From Saururus chinensis (taxonomy: Eukaryota; Streptophyta; Magnoliopsida; Piperales; Saururaceae), in the NCBI GenBank assembly GCA_035235625.1, contig CP141143.1, positions 42,331,178 to 42,395,177 on the forward strand: a stretch of 64,000 bases of DNA, read 5' to 3'. Numbering within the stretch: position 1 is the stretch's first letter; each line of letters begins with the position of its first letter. Of this stretch, positions 14,431-26,760 are shown in pieces. The translations under genes were made by a program, and so were the position numbers. The notes under the pieces are model-generated. The model did not search any database. It was not told the DNA's origin and saw nothing but the letters and a program-made list of their open reading frames with translations.

Positions 14431-14796
14431 GGCTTGTTTTTATATTTAAAACATCAAGTGGCGCAACTGTCTAAATTGACACTATTTTGGGCTTTTAAAA
14501 CTGTCTAGGTAATGGGCCTGAGTCTGAATACCAATTAAGATGTGGTTTTAAGTGGCGAATTTGGACCATTGGTTGACCTCTAGATGGAGGTGTCTTGGTT
14601 TAGTTATAAATACACCATTAGCCATCCTAATATAGTGCCATAGGTGAGATTATTCTCAGTCAAGTTCTAAACTAGAAACTCGTTGTGTAATTCTGAAGAG
14701 GATTAGCAGAGACAAGGCTTCATCAAAAGATTAATCTTGTTTGAAGGCTCTAATGGCTACAGGTATGCCTAAACCTTGTGGATTATGTGTTAACCA
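14431..14796 (+). mobile_element. Probable 5' LTR of a Ty1/copia element
   Basis: Non-satellite sequence between the satellite edge and a primer-binding-like site. It has a promoter-like TATAAATA at 14605-14612 and ends in CCA at 14796, directly before TTGGTATCGAGG. No matching 3' LTR exists on the other side of the copia pol remnant, so both LTR boundaries are inferred from position and motifs only. The left edge could lie a few bases earlier, since the satellite itself supplies TG at 14426. Confidence 0.45.
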
Positions 14797-14810
14797 TTGG
14801 TATCGAGGTA
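14797..14810 (+). other. Candidate primer-binding site (initiator tRNA-Met type)
   Basis: TTGGTATCGAGGTA resembles the TGGTATCAGAGC site complementary to the 3' end of plant initiator tRNA-Met used by many plant LTR elements. The match is imperfect after GGTATC. A very similar site follows the LTR of the gypsy element at 22236. Confidence 0.45.
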
Positions 14811-16750
14811 GGTATACTTGTGACGATGACCAAGTTTTTGGACTGCGACAGAAAAAAAAAATTTCTCTCATTTGCTGTCGTTGAAATTGGGTAGCTACTG
14901 GTCCACCGGACAGCCACTTGATTGTTGGCCAAAGTAGACATACCAGCTAGAGCCACCACCACTGGGTGGTGGGCTCTGGCCAGCGCTGTTGCTACATCGG
15001 CCCTCCAGATCCATTTGTATAGTCTGACAGTGGTTAAAAAAAATTGATTTTTCTGTCTTTGCGCATCGGCTTCTATTTTCTGACCACTGTGGGCCTTTGG
15101 CCATGGCCCCTATTTTCTGATTCTGCGCAGCATTTGCCAAACTCCGCCTCCTCACCTTGTTTGGGCGTTGGCTGGCACCGCTGCTGCACACAAAGTTGTT
15201 GTTATGTTCCTCATTTTTTCGGTAGCTTAGTACTTTGATTTAGATCCGCCATTGAAGGACATTGATGATTGACATTAGGGCTGTATCTCGAACCTCTGCC
15301 ATTGGACTGAATAATTTTTAGCATCCTGGGTTGCTGGTCAGTAATGCATGCCGTCACCAAACATTTTTTTCTTACACTGTGCGGTTCCTGAAATGGCCCT
15401 ACAGGCCACCTCTCACCACAAAAAAGCCTCCTGACCTATGATGGTAACTGTCGGGCAGCGTATTTTCCACAATTTTGGATGGCGGTGGGCTTCACCGGAT
15501 GGCGGCAGGCAAAAAAACTTTTTGACAACGCGTCTTCAACTTCTTTGCACAGAGGTTGTAGATAACCTGCAAAAGCGGGTTGCGTCTACCCACTTATGTG
15601 AGTCGCCGTCAACTTGCATTGGGTGTGGGTCTGTTAACTGAGCCATGTCACAGGTCAACCTAGCAAGGGTCAGGTTCTGTCCTGGTTTGGTCCATTCCGG
15701 GTGACAAAAAATATGTTTTTTTCCTTTTCTGGAATATTTTTTTATACAGTAGTGATTGCATGTGAAATTGTGGATGTGTTTTAATTATCATGTCAAGGCT
15801 TTATTAATGTTATGGGTCAGCCATGGGATAATATTGCAATCATATGTTTTCTCATTTTTTTAAAAAATTGTTGAGTCCACCACTTTTGTAACTTTGAGAG
15901 AGAGTGTGCATTATACTTATTGTAAGTGACACTAGAATTCAAGGACCACGTCAAGAGGTAGATGCAATCATGAAGATTTCATATACATTTATTTTAGGGG
16001 TATAAAGCTTCCAATTTGTACATTTAAAAAAAATATACATGGACTTTGGACTAACTTTTTAATTGTAGTGTGTGGTGATGGAACCCCTAGCCGAGTGCCC
16101 GAAGCCCAATTACAAAATTGACAGAAGGGCCTTGTCAATTTTGTATATGGATATTTTTTTATTGTTTGATAATTAATTGTATTTATTTTGTTATATAAAT
16201 AGGTGATAAGCACAAATTCAGTTCCCACATCTGTTGAGATGACTTAGAAGTGGCCAAAGTATTCTAAGTTATTTTTTAACTTGTGAATCATTTAGAATGC
16301 TACCATGGGGTGCATAGATTCACATATATAATAATTATTGTGTTGTCATCAAATATTGATTTTGTGATAAAAATCATCATCCGGCCCCAAAGGGAGGTGG
16401 TAGTTAGTGTCACATTATCCGGATAGGGTAGAGAGTTATCTATTTTAACATGGGTGAATCCCTGTGCCCAAAGGTGTGGGGTTTTCCTATAATGTTTTAT
16501 GTATAACCCACTAGCCTTATCTTGAAACAAACTGATCATTTGTTTCTATATGGCTTAATAATTTGATGCAGATTGTAACCTTTGCCCAAATGGAGGTTTA
16601 CAGTTTTACTAAATGATTTTAGCATTGGCTATTGCACACTTATGTTATTGTTTCTTGCCCCTATTAATTGTTTTCATGTGTTTATTCTTTTAGTGTAGCT
16701 TATCTATCTTTTCTTTCTAACCCTAATCAACACCTTCCATTATTGTCTTA
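14811..16750 (+). other. Leader or foreign insertion before copia gag, no gene recognised
   Basis: About 1.9 kb lies between the putative primer site and the first gag-like sequence. The first part (14830-15690) is clearly more GC-rich than its surroundings and includes short open frames on both strands, none recognisable. The second part (15690-16750) is AT-rich with no coding signal. Either this is an unusually long, decayed leader or a second, unidentified element is nested here. Confidence 0.4.
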
Positions 16751-19700
16751 CATAAATGTCAGGGTGGAAAAGATTCTTTAGCTGTTAGGGTTCATGGACT
16801 TGGATTTGGTGTTTCATTTGGATGTACCCGTCACTGTTATGAAAAAAAGTACACCAACTGAGGTAGGATATTTTGAAAAGTGGGAGCGGCTTAACTGCTT
16901 AAGAATGATGCTCATGAAGTCTCTCATAAATAAAAGCATTTGGGGATTCATCCTCGAATGCGCTACAGTTCAAGAACTTTTGAAAGCTATTGAAGCTCAA
17001 TTCAAGAGTTTTAATAAAGCCTTGCCAGCACCTTAATGTTCATTTTTTCATCCATGAGGCTAATAATGACAAAAGGTGAGAAAGAATATCATGCAAATCC
17101 GTGATATTACTAATTAGTTAAACAAGATAAAAATAAAGATTGATGACACCTTTTTCATCCACTTTATTCTGAACTCCCTGGCTGCACAATATGGCCCATT
17201 AAATATCTCTTACAGCATACATAACACTCAATGCTCAGTCAATGACCTTCTGAGTATGTGCGTACAGGAAGAGGGGAGACTTAAGCAAGAGAAGATATAA
17301 TAAAGTGCTCATCTAGTTTCTCATAAAGAACAGAATAAGGGAAATCATAGTGCTCAAAAGAAGAAAGTTGGTAAAGGTGTGCCAATGAAGTCTACTAGCA
17401 TCACCAAGGAAATCAAATATTTTTCTGCAAGAAGAGAGGACACATGAAGAATGATTGCCCTAAATATCAGAAGTAACATGCCAAGAAAGGTGGTAATATC
17501 ATGTCTTTAGAGTGTTATAAATCTAATTATGTTGATTCTCATCACAATAACACATGGTGGATTGACTCTAGTTCTAAAATCCATACTATCATGGTGGATT
17601 GACTCTGAATGCTCAAACATATTTTATAACCTTTAGGGATGATCCTAGCCGATACATGTGGCTTTATCTCTTAAATGAAAAGTCTAAAGCATTTGATGCT
17701 TTTAAGACTTATATGACAGAGGTAGAGAAACAATCTGGTTTGAGTATCAAAATTGCTAGATCAGACAAAGGAGGGGAATACAATGGTAGGTACACAGAGA
17801 GTGGACAAAATCCTAGTCCATTTGCATAGTTCCTGAAGGAACATGTTATTGTTGCATAATACACAGTACCAAGCACACCACAACAAAATGGTGTGGCTGA
17901 AAAGAGGAACCTCACTTTGATTGATATGGCGAGGAGTATGATTAGTAACTCCCCTCTTCCTCTCAATATGTGGAGTGAATCCTCAAAGACAGTTGTGTAC
18001 ATTTTAAATGGAGTTCCATCTAAAGATGCTCCTAAAACTCCCTTCGAGCTATGGAATAAATGGAAACTTAGTTAGATCATGTACAGATTTGGGGTTGTCC
18101 TATTGAGGTTAGGGTTTACAATCTACTTGAGAAGAAGCTTGACCTTAAGAATGTTAGTGGATTTTTCATTAGCTTTGTAGAAAGGTCTAAGGGTTATAGG
18201 TTTTATTGTCCCTCAGACATTCGTACAATAGTCGAAGCATGAAATGCATTTTTTCTTGAGCATGGCAATTTCAGTGGGAGTATTTCTCCAAAACACATTT
18301 GTTTGAGAAAATACAGGTTCCAGTTATTATACCCATATCAAGTGGAGGATCACATGTTGCATCGCCTATGGTGTTTCCAGAGCAGCTTATTATTCCTCTA
18401 CCATATCCTCGGAAACAAGTTGCCGAAGTTCCTATTATACAAGTACCTCCGCCTATTGATCAAATAGAACTTCGAAGGTCCTCAAAAGTAAGAAAACCCT
18501 GCACTCCCTTCTGACTATGTTGTATACCTCTAGGAGTCTAGCAAGAATGTTGGACTCATTCAACATCCTATTACATTCTCACAGGCCATGATTGGAGATA
18601 ACTCTAGCAAATAGTATGATGCCATGCAGGATAAGATGAAATCTTTGGATGATAATCAAGTCTGGGATCTCATAGAATTATAGCATGACACCAGGACTCA
18701 TGGCTACAAATGGGTCTATAAGACTAAATTATATCCATCTGCTAACATTTAGCTGATATAAGGCCCGACTTGTAGCTAAAAGTTTTCTTCAAAAGGATGG
18801 TGTTGACTATAATGAAACATTCTCTATAGTTTCAACAAATGATTCATTGAGTTTATTTTGGCCCTTGTAGCTCATTTTGACTTAGATTTTCATCAAATGG
18901 ATGTCAAGAGAACTTTCTTAAATGGGGATCTGGAGGAGGAGGTGTATATGACTCAGCTTGAAGGATTCACCTCATATAAAGGAAGTGATCTAGTTTTGAA
19001 ACAAGCCTCCCGACAGTAGTATTTGAAGTTCAATGATGTTATTATTTCATTAGGTTTTTACAACATTGTTGACTGATGCATATATCCTAAGGTTAGTGGG
19101 AGTCATAACACGTATTTGGTCATGTACGTTGATGACATTCTTCTTATAGGCAGTGACTTAGGGATGTTGCATGAGACTAAGTAGTTTCTCTCTCAGGACT
19201 TTAACATAAAAGATTTAGGAGAGGCAACCTGTGTTATAGGGATTAAGATCTATCGTGCTAGATCTAAAAGAATCCTTGGGTTGTCTCAATAGGCCTATAT
19301 CAATAAAGTTCTGAAGCGGTTTAACATGAAAAATTGCTCACCTAGTGCAGCTCCTAATATGAAGGGTGACGAATTTGGCTTCTTCCAGTGTCCAAATAAT
19401 TCTTTGGAGTTGGACAACACGAAGGAAATTCCTTATGCACCGGCAATGGGATATTGCCTTTGCAATGGCAATGTTGGGTATATACCAAAAAAATCTAGGG
19501 TTGGATCATTGGAGAGCTACAAAGAAGGTCATGAGGTATCTACAAGGAACAAAGGATTTCATGCTTACTCATGCGCACGTTGCTGCTTTTGTTGACTCAA
19601 AAAAGTCAATGTCGGGTTATATTTTCCTTTTGGCAAGTGGTGTTGTCTCTTAGAAAAGTATCAAGTAAACCCATATAGAGTCGTCAACTATGGAGGTAGA

Positions 19701-20036
19701 GTTTGTTGCTTGTTATTAGGGCATGTCACATGCTACTTGGTTGATGAACTTTATCATAGGGCTTTCTATTATGGATTCCATATCTAGGCTGTTAAAAATG
19801 CTTTGTGATAACAGTGCTACTATGTTCTTCACAAAGAACAACAAGAGTGGAAGTCGGAGTAAGCATATCAACATCAAGTATCTTGTTGTTCAGGATTGTG
19901 ATAAAGCAGGGGCAGTTGTTATTGAGCATATAAGTACTGAGCTTATGCTTGCTAATCCAATGACTAAGGGCTTAACCCCTTCTCTGTTTAAGAGTTATGT
20001 GAATCGTATGGGTTTTATTAGCTCATCATGCATTTG
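16751..20036 (+). pseudogene. Ty1/copia gag-pol remnant
   Basis: A decayed copia polyprotein in canonical order. Gag: 16794-17036 encodes MDLDLVFHLDVPV, then FEKWERLNCL and EAIEAQFK-like text. The CCHC knuckle is near 17428-17475 (FCKKRGHMKNDCPK). The protease core is at about 17552-17575 (TWWIDSSSK, where the active-site DSG reads DSS). Integrase covers 17599-18075, with DDPSRYMWLYLL, ARSDKGGEY, STPQQNGVAEKRNLTL and LPLNMWSE. Reverse transcriptase covers about 18560-19330, with the MYVDDILLIG active site at 19122-19151. RNase H covers about 19560-20030, with DNSATMFFTKN and SKHINIKY. Integrase before reverse transcriptase identifies copia. Many stops and at least three frame changes make it non-functional. 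It stops at the pol end; no polypurine tract or 3' LTR follows, and satellite resumes at once. The lineage looks Tork-like, but this is tentative. Confidence 0.88.
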
Positions 20037-21902
20037 ATTCATTCATTTAACTAGATTTAGAAATAAGCACCAAAGCTCATCACGAATACGTAGATAATTA
20101 ATTTAAATAAATATGTGCTCATTTACTAAGTTTGTAAGAATGAAATAAATGCACTAAACAAAGAAACAATCGGACCACTTTTGTCAAGTTATATCCTTTT
20201 AATCGATTAAAACTAATCTTCATTAAGAATGTGCTCAGTTCATGATATTGGTTAAAGTTTAAAGAGACATCTTATTCATTTGTTATGTTTATAATGAAGA
20301 ATTAATTGGAGAAAGAATAGCAGAATTTAACTGTTCTTCTCCAACTTATATAAATTAATTAGCTTGAATAGATTTAGAACATTGTATAAAACTAAAGTTT
20401 GCTAAGCATGGGTATAAATTGTTATATCTTTAAAGTTTAAAGAGTCGTCTAAATCATTTCTTACATTCGTAATATCAAGTTTAATGGACAAACTGATACC
20501 ACAATTTGACCATTCTTCCTTAACTTATATTAATTCACTCGCTTAACTAGATTTAGAACAAAACACCAAAGCTCCTCACAAATGTGTATTTAATTTTTTT
20601 AAATTAATAAGTACTCAATTCTTATACGGAAGAATAAATGCATACTCAATTCTTAGTAATAACGAATCAAATGAACAATGTGATACCACAATTTCACCAT
20701 AATTCCATAATATATATTATTCCATTCATTCATCTAGATTTAGAATTATGCACCAAAGCTCCTCATGAATGTGTATTTATTTATTTTAAAATAAATAGTA
20801 CTAAATTGCTATGTACATAAGAATAAATCAAATGTATTAAACAATGAACAAATATGATAAACTTTGATCAAGTTATATCCTTGTAATCGATTAAAACCGA
20901 AGTTTGTTAAGAACATGCACAAATTTTTATGTCATTTAATGTTTAAAGAGACCTCCTATTTATTTGTTATATTTGTAATAACGAATTAAATGGATAAAGT
21001 GATGGCACAATTTAAATATTCTTCCTAAACTTATATGATTTCATTCACTTAACTAGACTTAAAACAAAACAATGAAGTGCATCATGAGTGCGCATTAAAT
21101 TGTTATAAATAAATACGTACTCATTTGTTAAGTTTGATAGACTGAATCTAATGCACTAAATGGCAAACCAACCAAACTACTTTTTTGTTAAGTTACATCG
21201 TTCTAATCGATCAAAACCAAAGGTTATTAAGAATATGCACAAATCATTATATCATTTATAATTGATATAAAATTTGCATTCATTTGTTCGATTCATAATA
21301 ACGAATCATATAGATAATGTGCTAGCAAAATTTGACAGTTCTTCCTTAACTCATATGATTGCATTTGCTTAACTAGATTTAGAGCAAAGCAATAAAACTC
21401 TTCACAAATGTGTATTTAATTGTGTTTAATTACTAATTTCCTAAGTTTGTATGAATAAATGAAATGCCCTAAATGACAAACTAATTGGACCACTTTCGTT
21501 TAAGGTATAACCTTTAACAGATTAAGACCGAAGTTCGCTAAGAATGTGTACAAATCGTTATATCGTTTAAAGAGACCTCCCATTTATTTCTATCATTTCC
21601 ATACGACTTTTGGTCAAGTTATATCATTTTAATTGATTAAAACAAAAGTTCATTAATAATGTGTACAAATCATTATATTGTTAAAAGTTTTAAGATAACT
21701 TCCATTCATTTGTTATGTTTGTAATAACGAATAAAATGAACAAAATTATTGGACAATTTGACCACTTTTCCTTAACATATTTGATTTTATTCACTTAACT
21801 TGAATTAGAATAAAGCACTGAAGTACATCATTAATGGGTATTTAATTCTTTTAAATAAATACATATTCATTTACTAAGTTTGAAAGAATCAATTAAACGA
21901 AC
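20037..21902 (+). repeat. 319-bp satellite, subfamily A (about 6 monomers)
   Basis: Satellite resumes with GATTCATTCATTTAACTAGA, so roughly 90 bp of one monomer is missing relative to the break at 14430. Several monomers here are shortened or rearranged (for example around 20400-20660 and 21540-21620). The last five bases, CGAAC at 21898-21902, are the target duplication of the gypsy element that follows. No genes. Confidence 0.9.
21898..21902 (+). repeat. Target-site duplication (left copy), CGAAC
   Basis: CGAAC immediately precedes the 5' LTR and recurs immediately after the 3' LTR at 27279-27283. A perfect 5-bp direct repeat is the expected footprint of an LTR retrotransposon integrase and shows that the element inserted here by transposition. 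Confidence 0.9.
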
Positions 21903-22235
21903 TGTTGTGCACGAGTGCACTAGGCTTACTATTTCCCTTTATTTCAGTACTTTACTTCTGTTCATTAGGCTAGTTTCCTTTATGATTAGCAGATGACTAT
22001 TAATTGTACTTTGGATGATTTGTAATGGGCACACTAGTGGACCACGGGTGAACCAGGCCCACTAGTGGCACGATCCCCAATGTGGGGTGTGACTCCTCAA
22101 AAGGGAGTCAGTCATCTTCCTCCTTTGGGTTATGTTTAATGAAATTCCAGAATTCCTTTTCCCTTTCTTCCAACTTCTTTCCCTTTCCTTGCGTAGAACT
22201 CCTGCGTACCGATTATGCCTACAACGGGCACAACA
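21903..22235 (+). mobile_element. 5' LTR of gypsy chromovirus (333 bp)
   Basis: Begins TGTTGTGCAC and ends GGGCACAACA, giving an 8-bp-scale inverted terminus (TGTTGTG/CACAACA). It matches 26949-27278 along its whole length. By eye the two differ at roughly 5 percent of positions, most clearly in a patch around 22085-22115. Many differences are C/T or G/A. It should contain the promoter and polyadenylation signals, although no strong TATA box stands out. Confidence 0.93.
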
Positions 22236-22250
22236 TTGGTATCGAAGCTC
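22236..22250 (+). other. Primer-binding site (initiator tRNA-Met type)
   Basis: TTGGTATCGAAGCTC follows the 5' LTR directly. Plant elements primed by initiator tRNA-Met carry TGGTATCAGAGC here. The homologous copy at 47739-47755 reads TTGGTATTGGAGC on the minus strand, so the original was probably GGTATCGGAGC-like. Site of minus-strand DNA synthesis priming. Confidence 0.75.
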
Positions 22251-22265
22251 TTACGATCCCAGGCC

Positions 22266-23654
22266 ATGGCTCGAGGCAAGCAAGAGGCCACAGCCCCGGA
22301 AAGTCAGCCCGAGAAAGAGGCTCTCGCCTTTGCGAACAGTCCCAAATCAGCGCTGGAACACAGCGGGGAGTTAACGATGGCACAACTCATAGCCGAGATC
22401 AAGGCTCTGAGTTTGGGAGTAGCCAAGATCGATGCACTGGGATTGACTGTAGCCCAGCTTCAGGAGGAGCGCGCACCCCCTCTGGTGTCTAAGCCGCCAG
22501 TATCCATGGAGAAGGGGGGTCCGTCCCAGGCTCCCGAACCTCTCCGCTCTGACTTCCCAGTGCCTACAGACTGTGAGATGAGATTTGCCTAGGACGGTGT
22601 ATGCTTTGGCATTATCGATCAGGCCATGGATGGGAGGCGCTAGGCGTGGGATTCGTGAGGCACACCAGGTGCTCGGGAAAATGCCCCAATGGTGCTGCCT
22701 CCCCGAAATCTGTACCAGGAGATGGAGGGTGACTGGGAGGAGTATCCAGGACACCTCAGAGCACCCCAGGGTGGGGCGGAACCTCGTTTGGCCCACCTAC
22801 AGTTTCCGTATTATAATGGAGATGACGACCCTGTAGAGTGGCTGTACAAGGCGGAGAAGTTTTTTGCCTACCAGGGAACGCAGTCGGAGGCTGAACGACT
22901 GCACATAGCGGCTTTCTACCTTGATGGGGATGCATCGGTGTGGTTTTAGAGCTTTGAGAAGGAGGTGCGCTTCCCAACTTGGACCGCCTTCTCCAATGAA
23001 TTGTGCATCCAGTTCGGCCCTAATGAGTTTCAAGACTTCAATGAAATGCTTTCCTCCCTGCGCCAAACTTCCACTGTGTGAGCATACTACACGGAGTTCA
23101 TGAAGGTGGCTAACCGCCTTCCCAATTGGCCGGTGGCCGCCTTGGTGGGCACGTTCAAGCGAGGGCTCAAACCAGAGATTTCTGAGGAGATGCGCCATTT
23201 TCCTTGTTCTAGCATGCCGGATGTCGTGTGTCATGCACGCATCGAGGAAGAGAAATTGGCTAGGCAGAGGCGTGGGGGCAGGCTCAGACCCTTTCCTCGG
23301 GCTACGGTGCCCACCTCCCCTCTTGCCACTCCAGCCAGCAGTTCAGGGGCTGGCCGCGCTGGCCAAGCACCCCCTCCAACCGGCCCAATTGTCCACCGTC
23401 TCACTCTGGCGCAGATGGAGGAACGCCCTTCAAAAGGGCTTTGTTTTTGCTGTGATGAGAAGTTCGTGCCGGGGCACCGCTGTTCCATCAAGGGCAGTCT
23501 ATTAGTGGAGGAGATCGATGAGGAGGCCGAGGTGACGGATGGGCTTGATTCTTCGTACCCTGCCGATACACTGCCGGAGATTTCTGTGCATGCTTTTTCA
23601 AGGGCTTTCACTCAGCGCACCATGCGAGTACAGGGTTACCCCAAGCAACAATAG
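22266..23654 (+). pseudogene. gag (capsid-nucleocapsid) region, stop-damaged
   Basis: The ATG at 22266 (MARGKQEATAP) is chosen because the related copy starts with the same MARGKQ at 47725 on the minus strand and both lie just inside the primer site. The region encodes the particle-forming protein. The capsid fold segment is recognisable at 22790-22950 (FPYYNGDDDPVEWLYKAEKF, then RLHIAAFYLDGDA) and 23100-23200 (VANRLPNWPVAALVGTFKRG). A CCHC zinc knuckle (CFCCDEKFVPGHRC) lies near 23445-23487. In-frame stops occur at 22590, 22641, 22656, 22947, 23079 and 23652, yet the frame never shifts. The related copy has CAG where TAG occurs at 22641, consistent with C-to-T change. In this lineage gag and pol share one frame. 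Confidence 0.88.
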
Positions 23655-24248
23655 GTTGCTATTCTAATTGACAGCGGGTCGACTCACAACTTCATCAACG
23701 ACAAGGTGGCACAGCGACTAGGCTGTTTTGTGTTGGACTCGACACCCTTTGACGTCTTGATTGGGGATGGTAAGCACCTCCGCAGTTCTGGGGTATGTTC
23801 ACAGGCCGCACTCTCCATTCAGGGCCATACATTTGTGATTGACCTATTCTTGCTGCCAACGAAGGGGGCGGATGTGGTGTTAGGGGTGCAGTGGCTCTAA
23901 GAGCTTGGGGACGTCCTTTGGAACTTCAAGGACCTGGTGATGGATTTCGCACTGAATGGACAGCGGGTGCGCTTAGAAGGCTCTCAGCCAGGCACTCTCC
24001 TTTCTGCTCAGGCGACAGGGTCCTTATTCCAGTTCTCATCGCAGGGACTACTTCTCCAGCAGCGGGCAGCGGTGGATGTTGTGCAGAATGAATTGCTGCA
24101 GGATCTTCTTGCCCTATCGGACGAGTATGGTACAGTGTTTGCTGAGCCGCGGGGTCTTCCTCCGATGCGGGCGCATGACCACACTATCCTGATCATTCCA
24201 GGGTCTTCTCTAGCCAATGTACATCCATATCGCTATCCCTACATTTAG
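23655..24248 (+). pseudogene. Retroviral-type aspartic protease region
   Basis: Directly continues the gag frame. The active-site motif ILIDSGSTHNF is at about 23661-23693, with catalytic Asp at 23670. Further family features are LGCFVLDSTPFDVLIGDGKH and VVLGVQWL. It would cut the gag-pol polyprotein in the particle. A TAA at 23898 falls where the copy at 45918-46337 reads through with Gln (VQWLQELGD). A second stop lies at 24246, just before reverse transcriptase. Frame is conserved on both sides of each stop. Confidence 0.87.
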
Positions 24249-25500
24249 AAGGCTGAGATCAAACGTCTGGTGGCGGACATACTTCATTCTGGTATCATTC
24301 GGCCTAGCACGAGCTCCTTCTCTTCTCCAGTGTTGCTGGTCTGTAAGAAAGATGGTACTTGGCATTTTTGTGTTGATTATCGGGCACTGAATGCTATCAC
24401 AGTGATGGACAAATATCCTATACCGGTGGTGGAGGAACTGTTGGACGAGCTGTCTGGGGCTACCGTATTCAGTAAACTTGACCTTCGTTCAGGTTATCAT
24501 CAGATCTGTATGTAGCCTACCGATGTGCACAAGACCACCTTCCACACTCATGATGGTCATTTCGAGTTCCTGGTGATGCAGTTCGGCCTCACGAATGCTC
24601 CCTCTACATTTTAGACCCTTATGAATGACCTCTTCCGGCCCTTCCTCCACCGCTTCATCTTGGTGTTCTTCGATGATATCCTTGTCTAGAGCAAGTCGTG
24701 GGGCGACCACTTGGAGCATCTTAGGTCTGTCTTTGATATCTTGCAAGCTAACTCATTGTTTCTTAAACACTCGAAGTGTTCGTTTGGAAGCCCACAGGTT
24801 GAATACTTGGGTCATATCATCTCTCGTAACGGTGTTACTATAGACCCCTCTAAGGTGACCGCCATGCTGTCCTGGTCAGCTCCTAATTGCACCCGGGCAC
24901 TGTGATGCTTTCTTGGCCTGACTGCTTATTATCGACGATTTATTCACCGCTTAGGCGAGATTGCTCGCCCCTTTACTCAGTTGTTACAGAAGGGAGCCTT
25001 TCAGTGGTCGGACACTGCCCAGGCGGCCTTTGAGGAGTTGAAGCAGGCTATGGCGACTGCCCCTGTTTTGATTCTTCCTGATTTCAACTGGCCATTCGTG
25101 GTGGAGACCGATGCTTCGGATGCCGGCCTAGGGGCAGTACTACTTCAGGAGGAGCATCCCATTGCCTACTTCAGTAAGGCTTTGGCTGGCCGTTCCCTGT
25201 CCCTCTCTGTCTACGAGAAAGAGATGCTTGCCATTGTCCTCACTGTAGACAAGTGGCACCCTTATTTGCTTGGCCAGCGGTTTCTCATTCGCACTGACCA
25301 TCAGCCTCTCAAGTATTTTCTCGAACAGCGGGTGTCCATGCCCGCGCAGCAGCGGTGGGTCAGTAAGCTCTTGGACTATGACTATGAGGTGGTGTACAAG
25401 AAGGAATCTGACAACACTGTGGCTGACACATTGTCTTGCCGCACCAACCCAGGTTCGTGTTTGGCTATTTCTAGTCCAGTTTATCCTTTTCTTGATGAAT
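24249..25500 (+). pseudogene. Reverse transcriptase and RNase H region
   Basis: Reverse transcriptase motifs in order: [20 protein letters not shown] (about 24327-24386), [13 protein letters not shown] (24468-24506), FGLTNAP, and the catalytic VFFDD at 24663-24677, which keeps both Asp. The end shows QVEYLGHIISRNGVTID. RNase H follows with the connection segment, then ETDASDAGLGAVLLQ with its Asp at 25110, YEKEMLAIVL and TDHQPLKYF. These domains copy the RNA into DNA and remove the template. In-frame stops are at 24513, 24612, 24687 and 24903, with no frameshift. The 254-codon stretch 24981-25742 is the longest undamaged run. Confidence 0.9.
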
Positions 25501-26760
25501 TAAAGCAGGCGTATCAAGATGATTCCCCGACCTCCACTATGATTGCGGCCCTCCAGTCTGACCCAGCAACGCACCCTGGCTTTGCATGGAAGGATGGCCT
25601 TCTCTTCTGGAAGGACCGTCTTTGGGTGCCTGCAGTTACCGACCTGCGCCAACGTCTCATAGCTCACTTCCATGCCTCTCCCTTGGCGGGTCATGAGGGT
25701 GCTCTTCACACCTATAAATGGATCAGTCAAAGCTTCTTGTGACAGGGCGTACGTCGCGCAGTGACTGCTTATGTGGCTGCTTGTGATGTCTGTCAGCGTG
25801 CCAAGTCATCCACCACCTCTCCTGCCAGGTTACTTCAGCCTTTGCCCATTCCAGATTAGGTTTGGGACAATGTTTCTATGGACTTTGTGGAGGCCTTACC
25901 GTTGATTCAAGGCAAGTTGGTGATCATGGTGGTAGTGGATCGGCTGTCTAAATATGCCCATTTTAGTGCTCTGGGTCATCCCTACACAGCTAAGTCAGTA
26001 GCGGAACTCTATGTCCGGGAGGTGGCCAAGTTACATGGTATGCCCCGCACTATTGTTTCTAATCATGACCGGGTTTTCATCTTTCAGTTTTTGCAGGAGT
26101 TTTTCACCTTACAGGGCACTTCTCTCCACATGAGCACCGCGTATCACCCTCAGACGGATGGTCAGACAGAGGTCGTGAACCAATGTTTGGAGCAGTATTT
26201 GCACTGTTTCACCATGTCTCAGCCCCGCCGTTGGCTTCAGCTTCTTCCTTGGGTGGAGTGGTCTTATAACACCGCTTACCACACTCGTGCCAGTTTCACT
26301 CCTTTTGAGGTCCTTTATGGCAGGCCGCCGCCTACGGTGCTCTCCTATGTACCCCATCGGTCTTCAGTGGCAGAGGTTGACTACATGCTCCAGACTCGAG
26401 ATAAGGTTCTTCGCCAACTAAAAGCAAATCTGTCTGAGGCTCAGAATAGTATGAAGCAGATTTATGATAGCCATCACACAGAGCGCGAGTTTGCTGTGGG
26501 GGACTTTGTTTATGTCTCTGTTCTTCCTCAGCACTAGACCTCCTTGTTCCAGCCCGAGCACTCTAAGCTTGCTCCCCGCTTTCATGGCCCCTATGCTATG
26601 GAAGAGCGCGTTGGAACGGTCATATATCGCCTCACTCTACCACCGGGGTCGATGGTCCATCCTGTTTTTCATGTTTCCAGGCTGCGTCGTTGCATTGGTG
26701 ACCCTTCCCTGGCTGTCGATGCTTCCCCTATTCCCTTGATGGGTCTAGTGGCTTCTTCTG
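25501..26760 (+). pseudogene. Integrase region
   Basis: The zinc-binding HHCC domain is at about 25656-25805 (FHASPLAGHEGAL, then ACDVCQRAK). The core starts at about 25878 (MDFVEALP, first catalytic Asp), with HPQTDGQTEVVN giving the Glu near 26172. The second catalytic position, normally Asp in the SDRD motif, reads SNHDRVF near 26056-26076, a loss explicable by one G-to-A change. The C-terminal DNA-binding part contains KLAPRFHGPY and HPVFHVSRL. Stops at 25740, 25857 and 26535 disrupt it. The enzyme joins element DNA to the host genome. Confidence 0.9.
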
